Below, piece by piece: positions 24,390 to 37,045 of a stretch of DNA of 64,000 bases. A program made the position numbers and the translations under genes. Numbering within the stretch: position 1 is the first letter of the stretch; each line of letters starts with the position of its first letter. The stretch is from Siphonodentalium dalli. Lineage: Eukaryota; Mollusca; Scaphopoda; Gadilida; Siphonodentaliidae. The notes below the pieces were generated by a model. That model searched no databases. It worked only from the letters and a program-made list of their open reading frames with translations, and was not told the DNA's origin. The DNA is taken from contig CP136069.1 of NCBI GenBank assembly GCA_032622095.1, forward strand, positions 164,664,394 through 164,728,393. Reading direction: 5' to 3'.

Positions 24390-24704
24390 TGTATTCAGGG
24401 TTCCATGTAATATTTTATGAAACATATTTTACTTCGTAAAATCCTATTAAGATTCCGGCCGGGATCAAAGAAGGCATACATACCAATTTCGAGTGGGATC
24501 GGTCAAGCAGTTTTCCAGTACATAACACACACACACATACAGGCAAACGTTCTAAAAATATATACTAGATAACAACAATAAATACTTCTTTAATATTTCA
24601 AAATGACATTGTTTTATATACAAGTCTAGTTTATATGTAACATTTCGTGAAACATTAGATTGTGTATGTTGCTGTAATTGACGGCTTGGAACCCTGAATA
24701 CATG
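24390..24704. mobile_element. Short TIR element (hAT-like ends)
   Basis: atgtattCAGGGTTCCA at the left matches TGGAACCCTGaatacat at the right. The next bases (gtaata/aacattt...gaaacat) also resemble each other. About 315 bp, non-coding, with an (AC)n tract inside. Confidence 0.55.
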
Positions 24705-25282
24705 TTTAAAGAATGAAGCCCCACCTCATTTGTGAATGTGTTATGATATTGTATATTGTTTACCGAAAGCTTTGTTTTGATAATTCCATCCAGAAATATA
24801 TTATTGATTAACTTCTCTTGTTTTTCTTCCGTTAATCTATGTAAATTTAGTCTATCACTGTTGAAAATATATTGTTATATACTAAAGGAAAAATATTTGC
24901 TTGTTGTTTCTGTGACCCCCAATCAAAAGTGTATTACATGGCTGCGCGGTATACTATCCAATTGTATGAAACATCTATGTGAGCTTTATAAAGATTCTCG
25001 GTAAATTAAAAATGGCAATATCACACATGTGAGTTACGTCCTCGGTGACAGTACGCGCATATTGGCAGCCCTAAACTCTGCCTCAGATCGGAACAATCTT
25101 TGTACACATTAACACGAAGCCCTCGATTTGCAATGTCCTGTCAAAATGTCGCACAGCAAATACCTGTATGATAGAATATACAAGACACTTTATCTTGTCA
25201 GTGTCATAACGTGGGTATCCTCCGCATACACATAGATCATTTAAACTATACATATTGAGCAAGGAAAGATACGAGTTAATCA

Positions 25283-26175
25283 GGCCGTTCGCCCAGTGTG
25301 ACGCCTTGATGCAGGCCTTTCGTTTAGTGTGTGTGACACCTTGATACAGGCCGTTCGTCCAATGTGTGTGACACCTTGATACAGGCCGTTCTCCCAGTGT
25401 GTGTGACACGTTGCTACATACCGGTCTTCCAGTGTGTGTGTGCCACCTTGATACAGGCCGTTCGCCCAGTGTGCGTGCATGACACCTTGATACAGGCCGT
25501 TCGCCCAGTGTGCGTGTGTGACACCTTGATACAGGCCGTTCGCCCAGTGTGCGTGTGTGACACCTTGATACAGGCCGTTCGCCCAGTGTGTGTGCCACCT
25601 TCATACAGGCTGTTCGCCCATTGTGTATGACAGCTTGATGCAGTCCGTTCGCCCAGTGTGTGTGACACATGTGTACAGGCCGTTCGCCCAGTGTGTATGA
25701 CATATTAATGCGTTCGCCAAGTGTGTATGACATCTTGATGCATTCGTGCAGTGTGTATGGCAGCTTGATGCAGTCCGTTCGCCCAGTTAATGTGACAACT
25801 ATTTACAGGCCGTTCGCCCAGTGTGTATGACATATTGATGCGTTCGCACAGTGTGTATGACATATTGATGCGTTCGCCCAGTGTGCATGACAACTTGATG
25901 TAGGCCGTCCGCCCAGTGCGTATGTGGCACCTTGGTACAGTCCGTGTGTATGAGACACCTTGATGCAGGCCGTTCGACCAGTGTGTGTGACATATTGATA
26001 GACATTTCGCCCTGTGTGTGACACATTGGTACAGGCCGTTCGCCCTGTGTGTGTGACACATGGTACAGGCCGTTCACCAAGTGTGTACGAAAACTTGATG
26101 CATGCCGTTCGCCCAGTGTGTGTATGAGACATATTGATAGAGACCGTTCGCAAAGTGTGTGTACGGCCTGTAGCA
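25283..26175. repeat. Minisatellite, about 25 units of 33-40 bp
   Basis: The unit is roughly gtgtgtgtgacaccttgata + caggccgttcgcccagt. The best units (25450-25590) are 39 bp and nearly identical; outer units vary. On the minus strand the array stays open over long distances in several frames, giving periodic peptides such as HTHWANGLYQGV. This is a property of the repeat, not evidence for a gene. Confidence 0.9.
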
Positions 26176-26283
26176 TTGTGTCATGTACACACCGGGAGAA
26201 AGTATAGTTGCAATCTTGAAAATGAGCAAACTCCATGCAGGGTTTACCTCCCTTGTTGACGACTCGGCAAGACCGCTGCTATC

Positions 26284-26745
26284 GGTGACATTTTACCCAC
26301 ATGTGTGGACTTCCGCAATATTAAAATATATACGAAGCGAGCGGAGCAAAATGCTGCCCTTATTAAGCACACACAATATCGAAAAATAATTGTGTGGTTT
26401 CGTATCTTAAGTTTGGAAAGTCACACAAGAACCTAAGAACTATATTTCGAAACGGTGTGATTTGGTTCTCCGATGATTTTTTATCAACACAAAAGTATAA
26501 ACGCACATGGACGACAATTTCATGATAACACGCATGGAAAGTCAGACACAAGAGTTGTAATTTGCTCCAATTTTTACGAGTTGCTTGCGAAAATCGTCAA
26601 CAAAAATTCCGCTCTGATCCTCCATTCTGTCATTAAGTTTTTAGTGCGGCAATTGTTCTCAAAGCATATAGGAAATTTGACTTTGGGGCGATCGGTTTTC
26701 GCCATTTTGTTTAGAAAACTCCGCGCTAAATATAGAAACGGCAGA
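26284..26745. repeat. Relative of the Mutator-like element's interior
   Basis: Matches 14808-15245 in the same orientation over most of its length (atatatac.aagcga.c.gagc, ttggttctccgat, cttgcgaaaat.gtcaac, gcgatcggtttt). The long TIRs of the 14261 element are not present at these borders, so this copy is end-trimmed or the interior is an independent repeat. Confidence 0.7.
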
Positions 26746-26924
26746 CTGGTACCCAGCCGGTGACAGAGTCAGAAAGGAAGTATGACTGGTGCGCTCTGAT
26801 AGAGATTGGAAAATGAGATCAAGCGGAATCGTTATGTCACAAATATTTATATGACGTCTTTGTCGCGTAACTGACATTTGGGTTAATCAGCTGGTCAAAT
26901 ATTATCTATACAATGAATGAAAAT

Positions 26925-27350
26925 TAACCCTTCAATAACTGGAGCGCCTGAAATTTTGCGAAAACCCTGTGCCAATGCATTCTGTCATAAATGCGAGTCT
27001 CCCAAAGGGAGCCTAGTTTATATAGGAGAATGCATTGGTCTAACGCTATTTACCTTGACATTGTAAGCCAGTGCATTCTCTATGCTATGCTTTATTTCTC
27101 TATTTGACATGAATTCGCATGTTACGAAGATATGTGTTAGATAGGCATATATACAAGGAGCATGCTACTTAAGTGCAATATTATACATATATATAGTCAG
27201 GAGGCAAGCACCCCCAAAAAATTTTTTGCTAAACATTTTTAGTACCATATGCCAACATATCCTTGGTGGTAGAGTTTGGTCCGCTGATTAAAAAAAACAT
27301 TGTTGGCAATTTTCTAATCCCATGTTAGAGGTCAAATGTCAAGGTCATAT
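26925..27350. repeat. Left arm of a long inverted repeat (mate at 36 kb)
   Basis: ttaacccttcaataa, cgagtctccc, caggaggcaag, tttgctaaacatttttagta and ttgttggcaa occur in this order. They appear reversed and complemented at 36175-35885. The arms are diverged. Spacing is about 9.2 kb. Confidence 0.7.
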
Positions 27351-27785
27351 GTATAGGCGCCTTTCTGTCCTAGCCTGAATTTTTCAACATATAGCATGAT
27401 ATTTTTTTTAGTAAGAGCTATTGAGGAATGATGTATTGTACCAATGACCAGTGAGGCATGGTAATCTGAATGCTGATGTGTCTATGTTCTTGTGTGGTTT
27501 CCTTAGCAACCGTTGCTATGAAATTGTTTTTCCATAGCAACCAGCCTCAAACGATCGTTTTTGATCCTTGTTATGGCATCTAATACTGGAAATATGTGAA
27601 TAGTTATACTTTGTGATAATCTTGAATGTGCGTGCATGAAAATACAAACATTTAGAGCACAACACGGTGAATAATGTGGAGTGTACGGTATGGCCCAACA
27701 TAGTAGGCCTATGCTGTTACAATATCAAATTGGCTGCAATTTGGCACTAAATGCCAATAGTGGGGGTCACTTAGGGGTTGAATCG

Positions 27786-28685
27786 TGACTTTAGTGACTA
27801 AAGCATGAAACTTTAAAGATAAGTTGCTTATTCATAGGGAAAACTTTTTGGAGGGGGTGCCCGGGCGGAGTCCTGTGTCGGGATAAAATCGGGTTTCCAT
27901 GGCAACGGCATAAAATATTTGGAGAAAAATTGAAAAAGGCCAAACTTAAGAACCAACAAACCATGTGTTTGAAGAAATTGTGTTAACTTATAGTGCCAAT
28001 AATGGTTCATCAAGTGGACTCAATCACTTTGACATATATGGTCAAGGTCAATTGCTAAGGTCAAGGTCATTCGAAAAATGTGATATTTTGGTATATATTT
28101 TATAGTTTTCGCTACCCCGGGTGCGTTATTCATAAAAGCAATCGCTACAAAAAGTAGGCCGCAATCAGTGTTTAATTTGTTATATGATGCATTTGGCATA
28201 ATACGGTCACTGTCACATGTGACAGCATTCAGTTGATACACAATCACATTTTAAGTACTTTTTATAGTATTTGTGGCAGTACATAAGTCACGATACATTA
28301 CCCTTAAGAGACCATCAGACCAAAATAAATATGATTTTGTGACTTTAGTAACTAAAGCATGAACCTGCATCATATGTGTTGCTTAGTTTTAGTGGAAACT
28401 TTTTGGAGCTGGTGCCCAAGTGAGGGGTCGTGTGTCAGTAAGCAATATGGTTTCCATGGCAACGGCATCAAATACAATGTATTTGGAGAAAAGTTGAAAA
28501 AGTCCACTGTTGGCAATCCGATTAGCCTTGTGTTTGAAAACATTATGTGAACTGATAGTACCATTAATGGTCAATCAAACGCATTAGGCCATAGGACATA
28601 TATGGTCACAGTCAATTGCTAAGGTCAAGGTCATTGGAAATTTGATATACCTTTTATAAACTTTCTCATATTCCACTACCACTAG
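27786..28685. repeat. Two-copy tandem repeat, period about 554 bp
   Basis: Units at 27786 and 28340 share gactttagt.actaaagcat, aactttttgga, gtttccatggcaacggcat, tttggagaaaa.ttgaaaaa and tcaattgctaaggtcaaggt. Confidence 0.8.
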
Positions 28686-29310
28686 CGCATGTTCAAATAC
28701 CCAAGCAAGCCATTGTATGATGGGATCTGCTACTAAATGACAATGGGGTATCGCAAAACAGCTGCGACATCATGCAGTGTGCAATATTGTGAATATATTG
28801 AGTGGCCTATGGCACCATGGATTGAGGGAATATGATGCTTTGAGGCTTAGGATTTGGTGAAAAGGCTGCTGGCGTAATGTGAGGCCGCAGCCGTGGACTA
28901 TTTATACAAGCTAGTCAATTAATGACTGTTGAGTCGCTCACACGAAATTCAATGCAAAGACTGAGCAGACTCTGACTCTGAAGATCACGACAGTTAGTAC
29001 ATGTCGATATCAATTAAGAACAAGTAGTCCATTGAGCAGTGGGTGTTAACCTTGAAAGCCGACCCCCCCCCCAACATAGACCACATGAGGTCCCCTCCCA
29101 CTGAAACAAACACACTCCCAAGTTTGTAAAATTCCCTTTCTTATCCCCCTTACATTGGAAGTGATGCCTCCAACCTGACATGTCCCCTTCCTTTTTTAAT
29201 GGCCGACCCCATTCAAACATATTTGATTCCCAACTATTCATGGACCCTACACACCAAAGCGACATTGGTTGACTGGTCGGACCCATTATAAAAAATCTAA
29301 CCCAAGGACC
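28686..29310. other. Intergenic, no gene seen
   Basis: Non-coding by inspection. A C run lies at 29063-29073. Confidence 0.4.
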
Positions 29311-29885
29311 TTCCAAACTATATATAGGCTAAAAAGGACTGATGGCTCTTTAAGATTAACCATTGAGGAAAATAGTTATGTCCCAGGCTCCGCCAGTATT
29401 GGATACCCAATTTGAACCAATAACCCCAAGACCTCCTTACCAAATATAAGCAGAATAGGCCTGATGGTTCTTGAGGTGTTTTATGAATTACTATAGAGGA
29501 AACGAGTTATGTCCCTGGGTCTACCCTTATTTGACCTGGTGACCCCATTTGAACAAATCTGAATCACTGTCACACAATGACTCTCCATACCAAATATAAG
29601 CTGAATATAGGTCGATGGTTCTTGATAAGAAGACATTTTAACAATTATTATGGATAGAAAAGTTTTTTTCCTGGCTCCGCCCTTGTTGTATTCCTGTCAC
29701 TCAATGACCATCCATACCAAATATAAGCTAGATAGCCCCGATGGTTCTTGAGATGTTTTAAGAATTAATATGGACGGAAAAAGCTTGAACCCTTTTTGAC
29801 CCGGCGACCCAATTTGAACAAATCAGAAACCCAGTCACCTGGGGACCATCCACAATATATATAACTCAATTCTGACTTGATATTC
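29311..29885. repeat. Tandem repeat, 4-5 diverged units of 125-150 bp
   Basis: Recurring parts: taccaaatataagc.gaata, gatggttcttgag, gttttaagaatta.tatgga, then tgacc..gtgaccc.atttga. Clear units begin near 29438, 29590 and 29717. Confidence 0.75.
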
Positions 29886-31215
29886 TTGAAAAGATATTGA
29901 CGGGTGTGTAGTGGCGTCTATTGCCACACTGGATACTTTGTCTCACGTGAGCTAAATGCCACCACCCTCATCTAGTTTCTCATATGTAACGGCCCGATAA
30001 CAGAGGAATTTAGTTTTAATGGCATGACTGTCACACTTGAGAGCAAAATTTATATCTCTGAATATACCAATATTTATAATTTAGATTGAAACTAGTTAGT
30101 TATAATACACCATGCAACATGGCTTTCACACACAGCAGATTTAATTCCAATTATAACTGCAATGCATTGTTTTGTTAACACTGGAGAATCATTGACATTG
30201 GAATATCATATGATTGAAACTGCTGGTTCTAGGGTGTGAGAAGGGATTTAGTTTTGTAAAGAGTAAAATCCAAGATGGCTGCCGGCAGCCATAATTTTGA
30301 TCGAAAATCGTTCAAATTAGACAGCTCTCATCTACACCCGGTGTACGTGCCAAACCATGCAGACTGAATGGGAAAGTCATTTTCGCGTATTATGATATGG
30401 GAATATGTTTGTTTCTCATCGTAAAACAGACAACGTATGTATACGTCCACACGAAGCAGGAGTATTTACCCACCCACTGTCAGTTCTCCCAGATCAAACC
30501 ATTTAATAATTTTTTGATTTTTCTCACTCAAATTGTCGAGAACATCCATCCACTAGTATAGTTCCTGGCCTTCCAGGCTGCAAAAACAAATGCCGGTATA
30601 TAGCCGAATCTGTCAACGAAGCATAGGGTTGAACAGAATTTAAAAAATCAGTGTCATTACGCCCCCGGTGTATTATATCCTACAGTTTCTTGGTAAGCTA
30701 TATGCGCATGTGGGTTTTATTTATAGAATTGGGCTTTTTGGGACGGATTAAAATTCGAACAGCGACCCAGAGGCCGAGTCCGGTAAAAGGTGTAGTTGGA
30801 AATTTCAAGTTCGTTTATTGTCGTTTACATTATTATTTCATGCATCGGGCGTCTCTCGAGACATGCTTGATTGACCCATGGTCTGTTATTCGGATGCCAA
30901 GAAGTGCAAGGCGATTAATTATAACGTGAATTCGTGCGTTAACCATTAGCGCGCTGCGCGTTATTTGTTTCTATTGTTTTTTAACATGTTTTGTTGCATT
31001 GTTATTTGAACATCCTTCGTTTATTTTCACGTGACATAAATCGGAATGCTATCTACTATTATACTGCACGGGGATTTGACGACTGTATAAGAAATTTAAT
31101 TCGAACATGAATCCTACGAGGTGTTTGTTTATATCGGTGTTTAACATGTTATTTAATATCGTTTAGTGAACTTTTTCATTTAGTTATACGTGACAAATAT
31201 CGGCATATTATATTC
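29886..31215. other. Intergenic, no gene seen
   Basis: Nothing recognisable apart from an aagatggctgccggcagccat-type palindrome near 30272. Confidence 0.4.
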
Positions 31216-32110
31216 TAAATGAATTGGGATGGTAATTATTAAATATTGCATCTTTTCTGATAGAACAGCTATTCCACCAAAATTTATGGTGATATCGATA
31301 GCATATCCCTGTCGAAAGGTCTATACTTAAATTAGGGATTGGGTGTCCCCTGAGACAGTGAACATTAGCCTTTTTCGTTTGCCACCTTCTTTTTGAAAAG
31401 TTCAATAGGATTTCGCGAACAACCCCATCTATAAAAAAAAGTGTATTGCCTTATATAATACATTTTCCCACACCATGCATCAGCTAATATGGAAAGCATA
31501 TAATTTCAGTTCGTGACGTGTTTAAGACTTCAAATGGGATAGTGGGGTCCTCAAAACAGAACATTCTCCTTTCGTATTTGCCAGCCACTTTTTGTAAAAA
31601 TGCCCCAGGATTTCGGGGGAACAACCCATCCATACCAATTGTATGTTTCCCAATAGCATTACCTTTCATTCACACAGCCAGCTAATTTGAGAATATATAA
31701 CTTCAGTTTATGGTGCGTCCGAAATATTAAATGGGTTAGAATGTCCTCCAATAACAGTGAGAATTCGCCTTTCTCGTTCACCAGCCGCATTTTGTGAAGT
31801 ATCCCAGACATTCGGAGCATGTGTAGACTTCAAATGGGATAGGAGCCTCAAAACAAAGAAACTTCACATTTCGTATTTTCCAGCTGCCTTTTGTAAAGTG
31901 CCCTAGTTTTCTGGAACCACCCATACCAATTCTATATAATCCATGACAACACTATCTTTCGTTCACTCATTTAATATTGGGAGCATATACCTTTCAGTTT
32001 GTGTTGTATTTAAGACTTTAAATGGGGTAGGCGGCCGTAACAAAACAAAGGAAATTCAACTTTCTTATTTGACAGCCGCCCTTTTTAAACTGCCCTATAT
32101 GATATTATTA
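31216..32110. repeat. Tandem repeat, about 4 units of 190-200 bp
   Basis: Each unit carries accaattctatataat..cc, gctaat.tgggagcatatac, ttcagtttgtg, agacttcaaatgggata, cctttcgtatttgccagcc, ttttgtaaagtgccc.ag. Confidence 0.7.
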
Positions 32111-32879
32111 CATTTTATACTTGACAAATATAATCTGAAAAATGACACGAGTTAATCAAAAGGGATGGGAGCGCAAGTTATTCAACTTAGTGTATTACTC
32201 CTCTCCCTTAACAATATTGAAACGCATAATAATATTTATATATTGTATTATGTTTGGTCTCAAAGTTTGCTTAGTTGGAATGTAGTACATAAAAAGGGGA
32301 TCGAGATCCATGGTGAGGTCTGGAGTTGTGAGTGGACATATATCACGGAGGGGATGTAGGTCCTATGGCGAGATGAGCCGAGACTTTTGATAACGATATG
32401 GGCGAATACATAGGCGAAGATATAGGCTTATTGGGATTTTGAAAGTTTTACGTCAATGAGATCTACCTGCGTGCTGCTAAACAATTTATCATTTAGAGTA
32501 TTGAATACGTTTCTTTGACCGACGAGGATATCTTCAACCCTATCAACAAAACATTCTATTTAGCCATTTCTTCAAATAATTGGCACTGGAAGAAAAATTG
32601 CAAAGCGTCGTCAATATAAAACCCGCATTGACAGTGAAAATATAGTTTCCAAGTTTATCAAAATTTAACATATCTATTGTGACCCACTATATAAATGAAG
32701 AATCGTATGCACAGCGGGTTATAAATATGAAATATGTTGAGCGCATGTGCACTGCCTCTCAACAATGTCACAATAATCATGTTTTAACAGCGCTTGGTTG
32801 TCTGATAAACAAATCCAAATACAAGTTCGCAACCAGTATACACATACGGAAGAAGTAGAGACAATTGTATAAATGTTGG
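32111..32879. other. Intergenic, no gene seen
   Basis: No coding or repeat signal that I can support. Confidence 0.4.
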
Positions 32880-33215
32880 CCAAGTATCAACAATGTGTCT
32901 ATTGAGCAGCCTCTATAAGATATCTCCACACAACTTTAAAAGATAACATCAATTTCCTCAGTAGTTCTGAACATGAATAGATATAATTTAAACATTATTA
33001 CATGAAGCACAATTCCGTGGATTTGGTATGTAGATGGTATTTAAGAACGCACAATTTCAAAATTTGGTCCAATGATTTTTCACAGAGCTTTGCTTCAACT
33101 TATACAATAATTCGCAGTTAACAAGTATCAACAATGTGTCTACTGAACAGCCTCCATCAGATATCTGAACACCACTTTGAAAAATAACGCCCATTTGCTC
33201 AGTAGTTCTGAGCTT
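32880..33215. repeat. Two-copy direct repeat, spacing about 240 bp
   Basis: caagtatcaacaatgtgtct, a.gcagcctc.at.agatatct and ctcagtagttctga occur at 32881-32985 and again at 33121-33210. Confidence 0.75.
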
Positions 33216-34720
33216 CGATCTCGTAAATATGTTCAAGTATGAACACAGCCAGGAGGTCGATGACTTACACATACTCGAGCCAAAACGTCCGCTATTAAGA
33301 AGTCTGAACAAGGAAGTTCATAATATTGAAGCAAAATAATTGTTGCTTGATTTCTTGAAGCGACATTCAAATTGACGTACGTGATACTTGTGAAAATGGG
33401 AGAGTCACTCGTTTCTATTCCCAAACGATTTCGTTAAACAACTGTGATTCAGACTCAAAGCACTCTTGTGTCGAAGTGCTCCAAACCTAATCATCACGCC
33501 GGTGGTTGCACTTTCTATGAATCATAGCACATATTTCCTATACAATGGAGATAATAGCTCGGTAGCGAGCTAAATTTTGTGCCCCTCTCCTCATCCCTGA
33601 CGGGGACGACGCCACAATGCAACATATGTATCCCTAAACCACAGCATGATACTCTTACCTATACCACGGAGATGACCAAATATAAGTTTGGTAGAAACCG
33701 CCAACAATAAAAGTGTGCATTAACTCTGAGGCAATTTTTACCACCGTCCCTGATTCGAGCGGTGCGCCATTTATGTATCTGTAAACGAAGTATTACAATT
33801 CTATGTACTAGAGACCTTTCTCAAAATCACGAATACGATTACGGATGGAAATATCACACCAGTATACGGCCAAAATTAGATTTTTACGCACGGGGGTTCT
33901 TATGTGAGACGTAATATACCCCACTCAGTTAATTATGTGCAGATGTTTCAATAATTAGCTTAGGGACGCTCTAACATTCTCCGTTCTTACAGAATTACCT
34001 GTTATCAATAAAATATGTTGTTGTAACTGGGATATGGAAGCCTAAACATATATGTACTCAATGAAACAGCATCTCTGGACACCCCTGTCCGTACACGATT
34101 TATATCGGGTCACATTAAGATCAATTAGAAAATTGTAAAGTCGTTATCAAAAATATGTAATTTTTCGACCAAAACGTGTTTGGGGGAGGGGTAGCTAAAA
34201 TCAAGTATCTCGCAAACTGTTCAAACTTTCTGTTAACTACTTTATCCGTATGCTTGCTAGATAACTACTGCACCGCATTGATTAAATATGTTGGCGTTAT
34301 TACAATATACGTTTAAATGCAGCAGAAAATAAATGATTCGGCTCCAAATGGCAGGAAAATCCAAATTTACCAACACTTTTTCCTATAAAGTAGAGGTATG
34401 GTATGATGTGGCAATATTAACACAAACAATCTTGGCAAATAAGTTAGAACTTCGCCACATCGTTCGCCTGACCAAAATCGTTAATTTCTGGGAAAAGTGA
34501 CTAGTGTGTATCTTTCATCGTCGATTTGACAATAGCCACCACCAATTCCGATATTTTTCACTATCAATTTCGTGAACAATATATGTTTCAACTTGTTCTA
34601 CTGTGGGTAGGGGTACCCGACCACTTTTGGCGTTTGGTCGCTGCGCTATTTAGTCTCAGTATATTATATTATTATCCATCCCTTAACTAACACCATTTCC
34701 GATTGGGCAAAAGCCGCCAC
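33216..34720. other. Intergenic, no gene seen
   Basis: No supported feature. Confidence 0.4.
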
Positions 34721-34737
34721 GTGATAGTCCTGGAAAA

Positions 34738-34808
34738 AGTCATATTGGACTCCCGAAAGTCATATTGGACTCCCGACTGTACAATGTGACTTTTCATATT
34801 GGACTCCG
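34738..34808. repeat. Short repeats of agtcatattggactc
   Basis: The motif aagtcatattggactcccga occurs twice head to tail, and a third worn copy (ttttcatattggactccg) follows. The same motif forms the tip of the hairpin at 35076-35232. Confidence 0.7.
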
Positions 34809-35075
34809 TGACGTCACGAATTAACTCTATTGCGAAATGAATCGGTGAAATTGTGATGCGCGCGCAACATTGATGGATTTTAGCAGACGTTTCACTTCCG
34901 GATTGAGTTTTTTCTCACTTCCGTGTTTACTTTTCCAAATCATGCTTTCTGATGATCAATATACGGTACAGGCTTTTATAGAGAATTAAGTGCCGACAAA
35001 TACCAAAAATAACCACAAAAAGTTTTATTTCCAAAATTTGGATAAACATATAGATGGATAATAAAAATGTCATTA

Positions 35076-35232
35076 TACAATGTTGTGTACAGTATGAGTT
35101 TTTCTTGTACTCGTCCAGGTTGTGGTAACAAGTCATATTGGACTCGACACTGGCGTGTCTCGTCCAATATGACTTTTCACCACAACCTGGACTCGTACAA
35201 GAAAAACACATACTGTACACAACATTGTATAA
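35076..35232. repeat. Near-perfect long hairpin
   Basis: Arms of about 70 bp: tacaatgttgtgtacagtat + gagtttttcttgtac at the left and the inverse at the right, through gtccaggttgtgg/ccacaacctggac to a tip with agtcatattggac/gtccaatatgact. Very few mismatches, so it is young or selected. Confidence 0.9.
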
Positions 35233-35884
35233 TAACTTTATAATATTACTCGACATAAGCCAGGGGGCCGTGTATGTGCTTAGGGGTGACGCATATTGGG
35301 ATGGGGCCAAGTTACAAGCCCTTGTGGTTCATAGTTTGGGTTAATAAATATTTCAAAATTATTATGAATATAAATAAAGTTAATGTATTTCATCAATTAT
35401 AACAGCATTATATGCATGCATGCGTGTATTCATGTTTCCGAGTTTGCTGAATAAAATAATTTGTCCGCAATTTTGAAAGTTATTTAGAGTTCACGTGTTT
35501 TCACGAAAATAATAGTAAAAATAGGGAAAAACAACAGAACAGTTCTTATTCCAAAGTGTACAACTAAGAGAGGAAGAGAGAATGTATTCATTAATATATA
35601 TATTTTTGAAGCACATATGCCAAGTAACAATTAAATTGTGAACAATATACAAAGTTTGGTATATTTGGCATAAAAATAAAATGATTAAAGTTAGAATTTG
35701 GTCTCGTTGCTATGGTAATTTTAATTGCATAGCAACTGTGGTTATGGACAACACATTTGACAACCTAATCAACGTGAGAGGAATGGGGAGGGAACCTTTA
35801 ATGTGGACACAAAGTTTCTGGCGGTCTTGCCCTTTCTCTCTAAAATGGTATAAAAAATGTGTTTTAGTCCAATTTATGCAAATT

Positions 35885-36175
35885 TGGCATATCTAATTTG
35901 AACTTGACCTTTGACCTTGACAGAGGTAACTAGAAACTTGCCAACAATGATTTTATTTATCGGGGTATCCCATAGCACATTATTAATATTGTTGGCGTAT
36001 GGTACTAAAAATGTTTAGCAAAAATTGTTCTAGCCATCATTTATCTGACCTGCCTCCTGACTAATACAGGGAGACTCCGAGACTCGCATATATAAGAGAA
36101 TGCCCCGGCACATGATTTTCAATGCTGCACATGATTTTCAATGCGCAGTTCCCGCCATGAAAGGGTTAAAAGTGT
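35885..36175. repeat. Right arm of the long inverted repeat
   Basis: Mate of 26925-27350 in inverted order: gaccttgacagagg, ttgccaacaat, tactaaaaatgtttagcaaa, gcctcctgac, gggagactccgagactcgca, gaaagggttaa. Similarity may continue to about 35690 (tagcaac/gttgctatg block). Confidence 0.7.
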
Positions 36176-36233
36176 GTAAGAAACAGAATAATCAATGTGA
36201 GTTTCGATGATTACGTGACATAATTGATGATGA

Positions 36234-36275
36234 TAATTCACGAGGGATTTTATCTGAATCCCCTCGTGAATTATG
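36234..36275. repeat. Short palindrome
   Basis: aattcacgaggga pairs with tcccctcgtgaatt. Confidence 0.7.
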
Positions 36276-36374
36276 TTTTGTTTCGGTTTTCTCGATGTTC
36301 CCATATTTTGTATTTTCATTGTTCGTGGGTTTATCAATGGTTTAGCCATTAATGGTAAGGCTCACTAGTACTCG

Positions 36375-36500
36375 AATAGACAGGATACACAGACCACGGT
36401 ACCTGCCACGGTAGAATGGCGCAAACTTAGCCAGATTAGAATGACAGCCGTCGGCACAGTGACTTTACCAATGGTCAACAACACATTGATTACTCCAGTC
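36375..36500. repeat. Direct repeat with 36940-37045
   Basis: tggcgcaaactta.ccagatt, agaatgacagcc and aacacattgattactc are shared in order between the two blocks, about 560 bp apart. Confidence 0.7.
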
Positions 36501-37045
36501 TCTTTCATACGATGGCAAAAATATTTCCCGGATTTTTTTCAGAAATTTCGTCGTAGTAGATACATGTGTCATGATATGAACGACAAACTACGTACAAGAT
36601 GCACTACATCAAATTTGGGATTTAATTTCGTGTACACATCACGTATTTTCCATTAAATGTCTAGAATTACGGCATCGGATCACTTCAATTTCCATAAATT
36701 TGAAACATGCGTGGGGTTTACATGGGACTTACGGACACGTATTCTTTCATATTTGCGTGGAAATTACATGTCGGTAAATCCCACGTATATCTAAAAGATC
36801 ACATGAAATTCACATAATCCATATATGCCATAAATCTAAACATTTAATTGAAAATACTTGACGTTTAAATTAATTTAAAATATACGTGCAATTAATGGTA
36901 ATGGGTGGCTCGCTATTAGTCAAACAGTTAGTACACAGATCCCAGTACCTGTCACGCTAAACTGGCGCAAACTTATCCAGATTAGAATGACAGCCGGTCG
37001 GCAAAGTGCCTCTACAAATTGTCCACAAAACATTGATTACTCTCA

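Noticed and set aside
25083-25733. 216-codon minus-strand open frame
   Set aside because: It is the shadow of a minisatellite; neighbouring frames are open too, and no domain or splice context supports a gene.
25283-26175. CRISPR-like array (regular repeats)
   Set aside because: Units are contiguous without unique spacers, in a eukaryotic setting; it is a minisatellite.
34927-35310. 127-codon minus-strand ORF and its plus-strand mirror
   Set aside because: Both are read from the arms of the hairpin at 35076-35232, which explains their matching peptides (QYDLLPQPG / QYDFSPQPG).
26925-36175. Polinton/Maverick element between inverted arms
   Set aside because: No DNA polymerase B, integrase, ATPase, protease or capsid-like frame is visible in the interior.
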